In this document: positions 1 through 5,038 of the stretch, piece by piece
Numbering within the stretch: position 1 is the stretch's first letter
How the letters are laid out: every line of letters starts with the position of its first letter
From: Oscillospiraceae bacterium
GTDB taxonomy: Bacteria > Bacillota_A > Clostridia > Saccharofermentanales > Saccharofermentanaceae
NCBI GenBank assembly: GCA_902803365.1
Contig: CADCPU010000369.1
Coordinates: forward strand, 1-5,038
Direction of reading: 5' to 3'
Length of the DNA stretch: 5,038 bases
The notes under the pieces: generated by a model
What the model saw: only the letters and a program-made list of their open reading frames with translations
What the model was told of the DNA's origin: nothing
Databases searched by the model: none
Position numbers and translations under genes: made by a program

Positions 1-501
1 AACGTCCAATGAATCAGGGTCGATATATGTTACTTCGGTGATGATGTCCTTCATCTCGCTGCCGTAAGCACCGGCATTCATAAAGACTGCGCCGCCCATG
101 CTTCCGGGGATACCGCAGCAGAATTCCGAACCCTCAAATCCCTTCTGTGCAACCGTATTGCCAAATACCGACAACAGACATCCTGCACCTGCTTCGACTA
201 TGAGCTCGTCAGAATCTTCCGATATGATGTCGATCGCAGAAAAGCCCTTGCCGATCTTGATCACGATGCCGTCAAATCCGTCATCGGATACAAGGATGTT
301 GGAACCGTTTCCGAGAATGAATACCTTAAGGCTGCATGCTTTGGAAGCCCGGAGCAGAGTCTTCAGCTCTTCTTCAGTATCAGGCTCCGCGAAGTAACGC
401 GCCTTGCCGCCTGCCTTGAAGGTGGAATGATCCCTCATGCTCACATATTCTCTTACAAGTTCCTCTGAACCGGTCTTTTTGAGTTCGGATATAAGATCCA
501 T
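1..501 (-). CDS. murB: UDP-N-acetylenolpyruvoylglucosamine reductase MurB, 3' end cut by window
   Basis: MurB is the cytoplasmic FAD flavoenzyme that uses NADPH to reduce UDP-GlcNAc-enolpyruvate to UDP-MurNAc, the second committed step of peptidoglycan precursor synthesis. The 167 visible residues hold the FAD-binding half: an N-terminal STFKAGGKARYFAEP segment (about residues 26-40, the family's TxFxxGG entry motif), FILGNGSNILVSD (61-73, the GxGSN flavin loop) and GIPGSMGGAVFMNAGAYG (130-147), a MurB hallmark. The family is about 300 residues, so roughly 55% is present. The C-terminal substrate domain with the catalytic serine and glutamate lies beyond position 1, so completeness cannot be judged. 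The ATG at 499-501 is chosen because it lies 2 nt after the hprK stop, is preceded by GGGAGGAAA, and gives a normal MurB N-terminus. It is translationally linked to hprK and probably shares its transcript. Confidence 0.96.
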   Translation of the reverse strand, partial: MDLISELKKTGSEELVREYVSMRDHSTFKAGGKARYFAEPDTEEELKTLLRASKACSLKVFILGNGSNILVSDDGFDGIVIKIGKGFSAIDIISEDSDELIVEAGAGCLLSVFGNTVAQKGFEGSEFCCGIPGSMGGAVFMNAGAYGSEMKDIITEVTYIDPDSLDV

Positions 502-503
502 TA

Positions 504-1430
504 TTATAAGTTTCCTCCCGGGAATACACGCGCAACAAGATCCTGTGCGGCATTGTATCCCATTTTCTTAACACGATAGTTGATAGCGGCAGCTTCGACG
601 ATGATCGCGAGGTTACGTCCGGGACCTACAGGGATCGTTACCGAAGGGACCTTGATACCGAGGATATCGGTCGTCTCTTCCGTGAGGCCGAGTCTGTCGT
701 ATGTCTTCGTCTCATCCCATCTTTCGAGATTGATAACGAAGTCGATGCCCTCCTGCGGCTTGACCGAGGATACACCGTAGAGTTCCTTAACATCGAGGAT
801 ACCGATACCGCGGATCTCGATAAGGTGACGGATAACGTCAGGAGCACGGCCGACAAGAGTCGTATCCGATACTCGTCTGATCTCTACCTGGTCGTCAGCG
901 ATAAGTCTGTGACCACGCTTAACGATCTCGAGAGCCGTCTCTGATTTACCTACGCCGCTCTCACCCTGGATCAGGATACCTTCACCGTTAACCTCGACGA
1001 GAACGCCGTGAAGACTGATACGCGGTGCAAGCTCGAGATTCAAGTACTTGATGAGAGCGCTGTTGAATTCTGATGTGGCAAGGCTCGTCCTGAAGATCGG
1101 GATCGAGAGCTTCTGAGCTGCTTCGATCATCTCGTCGTGAGCCTCATGGTTTCTCGTGAGGATAAGACAAGGTATATGCTTCTCGAACAATGCTTCGAGA
1201 GTCTTGCTCCTGGCCTGTGATGTCAGGTGCTCGAGGTAAGCGTGCTCCATGTTACCCATGACCTGGATACGGTCAGGACCGAAGTGATCGTAGTAACCTG
1301 CGAGCTGAAGTCCCGGTCTCGTAACGTCCGCGACGCAGATCCTTCTCTGCTCAATATCGCCCGGATCATAAACGACCTCAAGGTCAAAATTCTTGACAAT
1401 CTCCGACAAAAACACACTCGAGTACGGCAT
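504..1430 (-). CDS. hprK: HPr kinase/phosphorylase
   Basis: HprK is a bifunctional cytoplasmic, hexameric enzyme. It phosphorylates HPr of the PTS on Ser46 with ATP or pyrophosphate and removes that phosphate by phosphorolysis. HPr-Ser-P is the corepressor of CcpA in Gram-positive carbon catabolite repression. The protein has 308 residues, the usual family length. An N-terminal regulatory domain (about 1-130) is followed by the kinase core: His141 in RISLHGVLVEVNG, Walker A GESGVGKS (156-163), the Asp pair in LIADDQVEI (179-180) and the family signature EIRGIGILDV (205-214). All catalytic landmarks look intact. The ATG at 1428-1430 has a strong AGGGAGGA site 6 nt upstream. The gene follows the terminator of the cellodextrin phosphorylase gene and ends 2 nt before murB. 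The hprK-murB pair is common in Clostridia, often leading into rapZ-yvcK-whiA, which would lie left of this window. Confidence 0.97.
   Translation of the reverse strand: MPYSSVFLSEIVKNFDLEVVYDPGDIEQRRICVADVTRPGLQLAGYYDHFGPDRIQVMGNMEHAYLEHLTSQARSKTLEALFEKHIPCLILTRNHEAHDEMIEAAQKLSIPIFRTSLATSEFNSALIKYLNLELAPRISLHGVLVEVNGEGILIQGESGVGKSETALEIVKRGHRLIADDQVEIRRVSDTTLVGRAPDVIRHLIEIRGIGILDVKELYGVSSVKPQEGIDFVINLERWDETKTYDRLGLTEETTDILGIKVPSVTIPVGPGRNLAIIVEAAAINYRVKKMGYNAAQDLVARVFPGGNL
511..519 (-). promoter_or_regulatory. murB ribosome binding site inside the hprK 3' end
   Basis: On the minus strand GGGAGGAAA lies 9 nt before the murB ATG (499-501) and overlaps the codons for the last residues of HprK (Pro-Gly-Gly-Asn). 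The purine core GGGAGG (514-519) is about 12 nt from the start, slightly long. Its position inside the upstream gene supports the chosen murB start and suggests translational coupling. Confidence 0.8.
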
Positions 1431-1436
1431 TATTAG

Positions 1437-1444
1437 TCCTCCCT
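1437..1444 (-). promoter_or_regulatory. hprK ribosome binding site
   Basis: AGGGAGGA on the minus strand, 6 nt before the ATG at 1428-1430. It is a near-perfect Shine-Dalgarno sequence and fixes the hprK start. Confidence 0.85.
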
Positions 1445-1465
1445 CACGTTCATTTTAGCCATTTA

Positions 1466-1494
1466 ATTGTATCAAACATAAAAAAGCCCCGCAA
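1466..1494 (-). promoter_or_regulatory. Probable hprK-murB promoter (extended -10)
   Basis: The minus strand has TACAAT at 1466-1471 preceded by TG plus one base (1473-1474), an extended -10 element. Seventeen bases upstream is TTGCGG (1489-1494), a weak -35 that keeps only the TTG. Transcription would begin near 1459, giving a leader of about 30 nt. The gap between the phosphorylase terminator and hprK holds no better match. The -35 lies within the descending arm of that terminator hairpin, so the two signals overlap. The promoter is inferred from sequence only. Confidence 0.5.
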
Positions 1495-1517
1495 CGCATT
1501 AAGCGAAGCGGGGACTT
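1480..1517 (-). terminator. Rho-independent terminator of the cellodextrin phosphorylase gene
   Basis: Read on the minus strand, CCCCGC (1508-1513) pairs with GCGGGG (1487-1492). A TT/TT internal mismatch follows, then CGC/GCG (1503-1505 with 1495-1497) closing a 5-nt loop. The stem can extend outward around one bulged base, and a run of six T (1480-1485) follows. It starts about 20 nt after the stop codon at 1538-1540. No T-run follows on the plus strand, so it acts only for the minus-strand gene. Confidence 0.9.
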
Positions 1518-1537
1518 CAATGTAATCATATTGTTAT

Positions 1538-4492
1538 TTATGCGAAAGTAATCTTGATATCGTGCTTCTTGCCGTCATCGAAAGAAGGGATCTTCGTTCC
1601 TTCAACAGCTGCGCCGTCAACCTCGACCTTAACGCCGTTCTTTGTTCTCTTGAAGCCCTGAGGCTTTGTGATATTTACGGAGTAGACAGCCTTGCCGTTA
1701 TTTACCGTAACATCGAGAGATGTGTCATCCTTGCGCAGGAGCGGCTCACAGATGAAGTTGTCTGCCGTGAACTCGATACCGAAGCATGAGAAGAGGCACA
1801 AAAGGAGCCATGTTGATGTACCGGAGAGCGTAGGTCCGATGTTCTCGCCTGTCTCACAGTTGTTGTACTGTGTGCAGAGACGAGGGTTACCTGCAGTAAG
1901 GAACGGTGACTTGAGCGTTCTGTAAGGAAGGATGCAGTCGATTACCCAGTAAGCAGTATCTGCAAGTCTTTCTGCGAGCTTATCGTCGTTTACTTCCTTT
2001 GATGCCTTGAGCATGGCAGCTGCAGCCATCATGTTAGCGTGCTTGAATACGCCGCCGTTCTCTCTGTCACCCGGATAGTAGAGGGCAACGTCGATCTTAG
2101 GAGCGATCTTGCTGTAATCAACAGTGGAGCAGAGTCTGAAACCGAATGGTGACTTCAGGTACTTATCCATTGAATCGAGCATACTCGTGATCTGTGCTTC
2201 GGAAGCGCAGCCTGCGAGGATGGACCATGAGAATGCGTTGAGGAAGTAAGAACCCGGAGCATCCTCTACCTGGAGGTTGTCGCCTGCGGCACCGAGGTAC
2301 TCGAGCTCAGGCTTGTTCTTTCTGTTGAAGAGTACGCGTGCGAAGAAGTCATTCTTCCATGCGTTCTCGTTTAAGTCTTTGTAAAGCTTAGCGCTCAATG
2401 TATCGAGCTCATCAGCGTAGTTGTCGCCGAAGTGCTTGAACATCTTGGAAGCTGCATCGATGGCAACCTTAAGAAGGAAGCCGTTCATTACGGACTCGGA
2501 ATACTCGGACTCATAAGGAACTTCGCCGTATGCCTTGCCCTTAGAGGCAAGCTGCTCCTTGTATGCAGCGATCTTGTCTGCGCCGCAGATGCAGTCAGGA
2601 TCTACTCTCAAGCAGTCGTTCCAGTCAGCTCTGTCGATGAGCGGGATGCCGTGCTTACCTACGGAGATCTTAGCGCTGTATGTAACGATAGCCTTGATGG
2701 AATCGAGGATCGAACGCTTCATTCCTTCGCTGCCTGCAACATTGAGTTCTTCCTTGAGGAAGTCGTAATCGCCGGTAAGGCTTACATATCTGTCGAGAGC
2801 CTGGAGAAGCCAGAGAGCATCATCGGACCACCAGCCCGGCTCCTTGCCTACCCAGTAGAAGTTGTGGTTTGCATATCCTGCCTCGTGAACATTGCCTGCC
2901 CACTCGCGGAGGAGCTTTTTAACGAATTCCTTCTGACCCATACTTACGAAGTAGTACATGGATGCGAAGATATCCTGGATCTCACGGAAACCGATCTCTC
3001 TATAGCCCTTCTGAGTCCAGTCGAGTGATCTGGATACGAAAGTCTGATAGAAGACCTGGAACGGGAGATTGTTATTTACGTATGCTTCGAAGTTCTTATC
3101 ATCGTGCTTGATCTTCATGTAGCTTGAATAAGACTTCGTAAATTCGATGATCTTGTTAAGTTCTGCAGGAAGAGCAGAAGGATCGCTGAATCTCTCGATA
3201 ACTGCAGAGATCTCATCCTTGATCGTAACGTCATCCTCGAAGTCCTTGTTGAGGACATCTGATGTGAGGCATGTAAAGTTATCGATCTGAACCTTTGCGC
3301 CTGCCTTGACCGTAAACGGAGCAGCAACTGCAAAGAATCCCGGACCCTTACGTGAAGGTCTGCAGGAAAGATGAGCGAGGTACTGAGGCTCCTCGAGAGA
3401 ACCGTTACCGATGAGCTCGCTGTACTTAGCGCAGTATTCCTTAGGAAGGATGACCTTATCGTCCTGGTGAACGAGAAGTGTGTTGAATCTGATATTACCC
3501 TTTGTCCACTTAGGATTCGGGTTAAAGCTGATAGCTGCGATATCCTCGTTCTCGTTGAAAAAGACTTCGGACTGAGCAACTACGGTAGAGAAGATTACGT
3601 CTTCACGAAGAGCGTGTACTTCGCTCGTTCCGAACATACCCGTATAAACGATACGGAGGTCACGATCGGAAGAGGCACCGTTCTTAATTTCAATGAGCTG
3701 AGCCTCTGTTGCGAGAGGGAGCTTGTCTTCCTGAGGCAGGATAAAGATAGTACGCTTGATCTCGAGACCGTCATTCAAGACATAGCTGATCTCAGTCCTG
3801 TTCTGTGAATGAACAGTCTGAACGCTCTTGAGATTGTCAGCCTTTGCTCTGCCGGAATAGAAGATCTCCTTGCCGCCTTCCGTGATATAGAACTGACGGT
3901 TTGCAGGGAAACCATTCTCTTCAGGGAGATAATCCCAACGTGTAGCGAGGACCTGTGTATCAGCATGAGCTCTGAAGCAGCCGCCGCCAAGACGGTCGAT
4001 CGCACTCTTAGGTGTGCTCTGCAAAGGACGGTCAAAACCGATCCTGTTACCGATAAGAAGATTCGTATAATAGTGAGGCCCCGGTGCAGGTGTTGAAGGA
4101 TCGGCAATGAGTTCACCGTTCTCGTTCAAGATACCGCCCCAATGCTCTGCGTCCTTAATGATCTTGGAGATCAAAGAACTTACGTTAGCGTCCAGGATGA
4201 GATCTCCTTCTTCTGTGCAAGCCTTAACGCCACTCTCGGAATAATCGATAAGTACACTCTTGCCTTCCGTGAATACTTTATTCCAGAAATCGCAGAGTCC
4301 CTCTTCCTCAAGAAGAACGGATGTAAGCGGTGATTCTATGTTGAGTCCCGTTACGCCGATAACCTGTTTTTTCTCAAATCCTACATACTGAGCAGATGTC
4401 TCTTTGTTCAGATTCTGCTTGCCAAACTTTTCGATCAAAAGATCAATGGCAGGCTTAACCTGCTCTCTTGCCTTTTCGCCCCTGATAAGCAT
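1538..4492 (-). CDS. cdp: Cellodextrin phosphorylase (GH94)
   Basis: This inverting phosphorylase (EC 2.4.1.49) takes beta-1,4-glucan oligosaccharides of three or more glucoses plus phosphate and releases alpha-glucose-1-phosphate and the shortened chain. It is cytoplasmic: there is no signal peptide or membrane segment. From the chosen start it has 984 residues, as I recall for the Clostridium thermocellum enzyme and longer than cellobiose or chitobiose phosphorylases (about 800). An N-terminal extension (about 1-110) leads into the beta-sandwich with PAPGPHYYTNLLIGNR (135-150) and ENGFPANRQFY (192-202). The (alpha/alpha)6 barrel has QKGYREIGFREIQD (494-507), YANHNFYWVGK (540-550), the catalytic ADWND (622-626), GDRENGGVFKHAN (808-820, with the phosphate-binding His) and LSGTSTW (889-895, phosphate loop). 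The ATG at 4490-4492 is chosen over in-frame ATGs upstream because GGAGG lies 8 nt before it and the upstream codons overlap the promoter. Another beta-glucan GH94 specificity is possible but less likely. Own promoter and terminator indicate a one-gene transcript. Confidence 0.92.
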   Translation of the reverse strand: MLIRGEKAREQVKPAIDLLIEKFGKQNLNKETSAQYVGFEKKQVIGVTGLNIESPLTSVLLEEEGLCDFWNKVFTEGKSVLIDYSESGVKACTEEGDLILDANVSSLISKIIKDAEHWGGILNENGELIADPSTPAPGPHYYTNLLIGNRIGFDRPLQSTPKSAIDRLGGGCFRAHADTQVLATRWDYLPEENGFPANRQFYITEGGKEIFYSGRAKADNLKSVQTVHSQNRTEISYVLNDGLEIKRTIFILPQEDKLPLATEAQLIEIKNGASSDRDLRIVYTGMFGTSEVHALREDVIFSTVVAQSEVFFNENEDIAAISFNPNPKWTKGNIRFNTLLVHQDDKVILPKEYCAKYSELIGNGSLEEPQYLAHLSCRPSRKGPGFFAVAAPFTVKAGAKVQIDNFTCLTSDVLNKDFEDDVTIKDEISAVIERFSDPSALPAELNKIIEFTKSYSSYMKIKHDDKNFEAYVNNNLPFQVFYQTFVSRSLDWTQKGYREIGFREIQDIFASMYYFVSMGQKEFVKKLLREWAGNVHEAGYANHNFYWVGKEPGWWSDDALWLLQALDRYVSLTGDYDFLKEELNVAGSEGMKRSILDSIKAIVTYSAKISVGKHGIPLIDRADWNDCLRVDPDCICGADKIAAYKEQLASKGKAYGEVPYESEYSESVMNGFLLKVAIDAASKMFKHFGDNYADELDTLSAKLYKDLNENAWKNDFFARVLFNRKNKPELEYLGAAGDNLQVEDAPGSYFLNAFSWSILAGCASEAQITSMLDSMDKYLKSPFGFRLCSTVDYSKIAPKIDVALYYPGDRENGGVFKHANMMAAAAMLKASKEVNDDKLAERLADTAYWVIDCILPYRTLKSPFLTAGNPRLCTQYNNCETGENIGPTLSGTSTWLLLCLFSCFGIEFTADNFICEPLLRKDDTSLDVTVNNGKAVYSVNITKPQGFKRTKNGVKVEVDGAAVEGTKIPSFDDGKKHDIKITFA

Positions 4493-4500
4493 CGTAGGTA

Positions 4501-4505
4501 CCTCC
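4501..4505 (-). promoter_or_regulatory. Cellodextrin phosphorylase ribosome binding site (decides the start)
   Basis: GGAGG on the minus strand sits 8 nt before the ATG at 4490-4492. The earlier in-frame ATGs (4589-4591, 4559-4561, 4505-4507) lack such a site. The nearest one overlaps this GGAGG itself, and another overlaps the -10 box. Confidence 0.85.
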
Positions 4506-4529
4506 ATAAATTTTTGCCCAAAGAATGTC

Positions 4530-4543
4530 TTGCGACAGCGCAA
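4530..4543 (-). promoter_or_regulatory. Small hairpin in the leader of the phosphorylase mRNA
   Basis: TTGCG (4539-4543) and CGCAA (4530-4534) are perfect inverted repeats around the tetraloop CTGT. In RNA the stem can extend by a U-G and a U-A pair to 7 bp (4528-4545). It lies about 10 nt after the predicted transcription start, too far from the GGAGG to hide it. It may stabilise the 5' end or, at the DNA level, form part of a regulator site. No function is proven. Confidence 0.35.
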
Positions 4544-4552
4544 AACGTTTCG
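4541..4552 (-). promoter_or_regulatory. Candidate LacI-family operator at the phosphorylase transcription start
   Basis: CGAAACGTTTTG contains the perfect palindrome AAACGTTT with a central CG, and 10 of its 12 positions are symmetric. LacI/GalR-family sites usually have this form (half-sites around a central CpG). It begins 7 nt after the -10 box, over the expected +1, where a bound repressor would block initiation. It does not fit the cre consensus, because the outer TG/CA are missing. No regulator gene is in the window. Confidence 0.4.
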
Positions 4553-4559
4553 TACTCTC

Positions 4560-4588
4560 ATTATATAAGGCGTTTCTGACAGTTTCAA
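4560..4588 (-). promoter_or_regulatory. Sigma-A promoter of the cellodextrin phosphorylase gene
   Basis: Minus-strand TTGAAA (4583-4588) and TATAAT (4560-4565) are separated by exactly 17 bp. The -10 is perfect and the -35 matches 4 of 6 (TTGACA). The start of transcription should fall near 4553-4555, giving a leader of about 60 nt before the ATG at 4490-4492. The -35 begins only about 11 nt after the T-tract of the upstream gene's terminator. Confidence 0.85.
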
Positions 4589-4599
4589 CAACGAAGGCG

Positions 4600-4633
4600 A
4601 AAAAAAACGGAAAAACCCAAAGGTTTTTCCGTT
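4600..4633 (-). terminator. Rho-independent terminator of the DUF3267-like gene
   Basis: On the minus strand AACGGAAAAACC (4622-4633) pairs perfectly over 12 bp with GGTTTTTCCGTT (4606-4617) around the loop TTTG. The T-run continues to 4600, eight T in all (4600-4607). It begins 16 nt after the stop codon at 4650-4652. It separates the upstream gene from the phosphorylase promoter. On the plus strand only TT-CG-TTT follows the arm, so strong termination is expected only in the minus direction. Confidence 0.93.
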
Positions 4634-4649
4634 CGTTTACATCTTTGCC

Positions 4650-5038
4650 TCACTTCTTCTCAAAGAGTATATATCCACAGTCATAAGGGTGGTCAAAGAT
4701 CAGTACTTCTTTGCCGTCGATCTTGTCACTCAAGATCATTCCGCTTATGAGGATATCACCTGCTCCGCCGAAGGTGTGGATGATACTGAACAACAGTATA
4801 AACGGATTGCCCAGCACGATCGCGACGATACCCGTTACGATGCCCAGGAGCGTCATCGGCATCAATGAACCGAAAACGTAAGTCTTCCTGCTTATCGGAC
4901 TCTTGCAGGTGCAATAAGGCGTCAGCATCTTTGCGATGAATCCGAGTTCTATATCCTTCCAGCCGTTTTTCGAGCCCAAAGACCAGAAAAATCCGTGGAT
5001 CAGTTCGTGCACGAAAAAGCATGCCATGCATACCGCAA
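4650..5038 (-). CDS. DUF3267-like membrane zincin (putative metalloprotease), 5' end cut by window
   Basis: This is the C-terminal part of a small hydrophobic protein. The frame stays open to the right edge (Ala-Val-Cys before the Met at 5025-5027), so that Met is probably internal. DUF3267 proteins are usually about 180-200 residues, with a membrane segment before the motif. HELIH (4995-5009) is an HExxH zinc-binding motif. It is followed by two likely membrane segments, around YVFGSLMPMTLLGIVTGIVA and PFILLFSIIHTFGGAGDILI. The Asp in GGAGD may be the third zinc ligand (inference). The end FDHPYDCGYILFEKK resembles the conserved DHP tail of this family. The likely role is an intramembrane or membrane-bound peptidase of unknown substrate. 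The assignment to DUF3267 is from recall of the family pattern; the motif itself is seen directly. The gene ends in a strong terminator and is not co-transcribed with the phosphorylase. Confidence 0.72.
   Translation of the reverse strand, partial: AVCMACFFVHELIHGFFWSLGSKNGWKDIELGFIAKMLTPYCTCKSPISRKTYVFGSLMPMTLLGIVTGIVAIVLGNPFILLFSIIHTFGGAGDILISGMILSDKIDGKEVLIFDHPYDCGYILFEKK

Noticed and set aside
98..397. 99-residue plus-strand frame
   Set aside because: It is antisense to murB, whose minus frame carries clear family motifs.
1454..1476. Alternative hprK promoter TTGATA with TAAAAT
   Set aside because: The spacer is only 12 bp, too short for a sigma-A promoter.
2432..3028. 198-residue open frame on the plus strand
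   Set aside because: It lies wholly antisense to the conserved barrel of the phosphorylase gene, has no convincing ribosome site, and shows no recognisable motif. It is a by-product of the codon bias of the real gene.
3115..3579. 154-residue minus-strand frame rich in Ser, Arg and Leu
   Set aside because: It is an out-of-frame shadow of the phosphorylase; low-complexity composition typical of a shifted frame.
3371..3808. 145-residue open frame on the plus strand
   Set aside because: It is antisense to the phosphorylase gene in a region where the minus frame is clearly conserved; no independent evidence of coding.
4541..4555. CcpA cre site at the phosphorylase promoter
   Set aside because: The central AA-N-CG-N-TT part fits, but the outer TG and CA positions do not, so it is better described as a general LacI-type palindrome.
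4756..5031. 91-residue minus-strand frame at the right edge
   Set aside because: It overlaps the HExxH membrane protein in another frame and is Arg/Asp/His rich with no motif.
1..5038. CRISPR array, insertion sequence, tRNA or riboswitch
   Set aside because: I saw no regular direct repeats, transposase motifs, tRNA-like folds or known riboswitch cores. The two intergenic gaps are filled by terminators, promoters and short leaders.

Overview
The window carries four protein genes, all on the minus strand, so transcription runs from high to low coordinates. Moderate GC, strong GGAGG-type ribosome binding sites, an HprK of the Gram-positive type and the hprK-murB gene order point to a low-GC Gram-positive bacterium of the class Clostridia. 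The long enzyme gene suggests a cellulose- or cellodextrin-using anaerobe of the gut, rumen or plant-decay kind. The genus cannot be fixed from this sequence.

In order of transcription: (1) 4650-5038 is the 3' part of a small membrane protein with a zincin HExxH motif (DUF3267-like), cut by the window edge and followed by a perfect 12-bp hairpin terminator with a T-tract (4600-4633). (2) 1538-4492 is a complete 984-residue GH94 cellodextrin phosphorylase. It has its own near-consensus sigma-A promoter (TTGAAA, 17 bp, TATAAT), a LacI-type palindrome and a small hairpin in the leader, and a rho-independent terminator (1480-1517). It therefore looks like a single-gene transcription unit. (3) 504-1430 is hprK, HPr kinase/phosphorylase, with a probable extended -10 promoter in the short gap behind that terminator. 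(4) 1-501 is the N-terminal 167 residues of murB, which starts 2 nt after the hprK stop and is cut by the left edge.

The phosphorylase degrades imported cellodextrins with phosphate, yielding glucose-1-phosphate and a shorter glucan, so ATP is saved. HprK reads the glycolytic state and phosphorylates HPr on serine, the signal for CcpA-type carbon catabolite repression. hprK-murB is the usual start of a conserved clostridial operon (often followed by rapZ, yvcK and whiA) linking carbon sensing to cell-wall synthesis. The cellodextrin gene beside it has its own promoter and terminator, so the neighbourhood is thematic rather than co-transcriptional.

No gene-free stretch exceeds about 160 bases. 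I see no mobile element, CRISPR array, tRNA or rRNA. I did not find a clearly new system. The most useful observations concern the true start and the promoter/operator of the phosphorylase gene.
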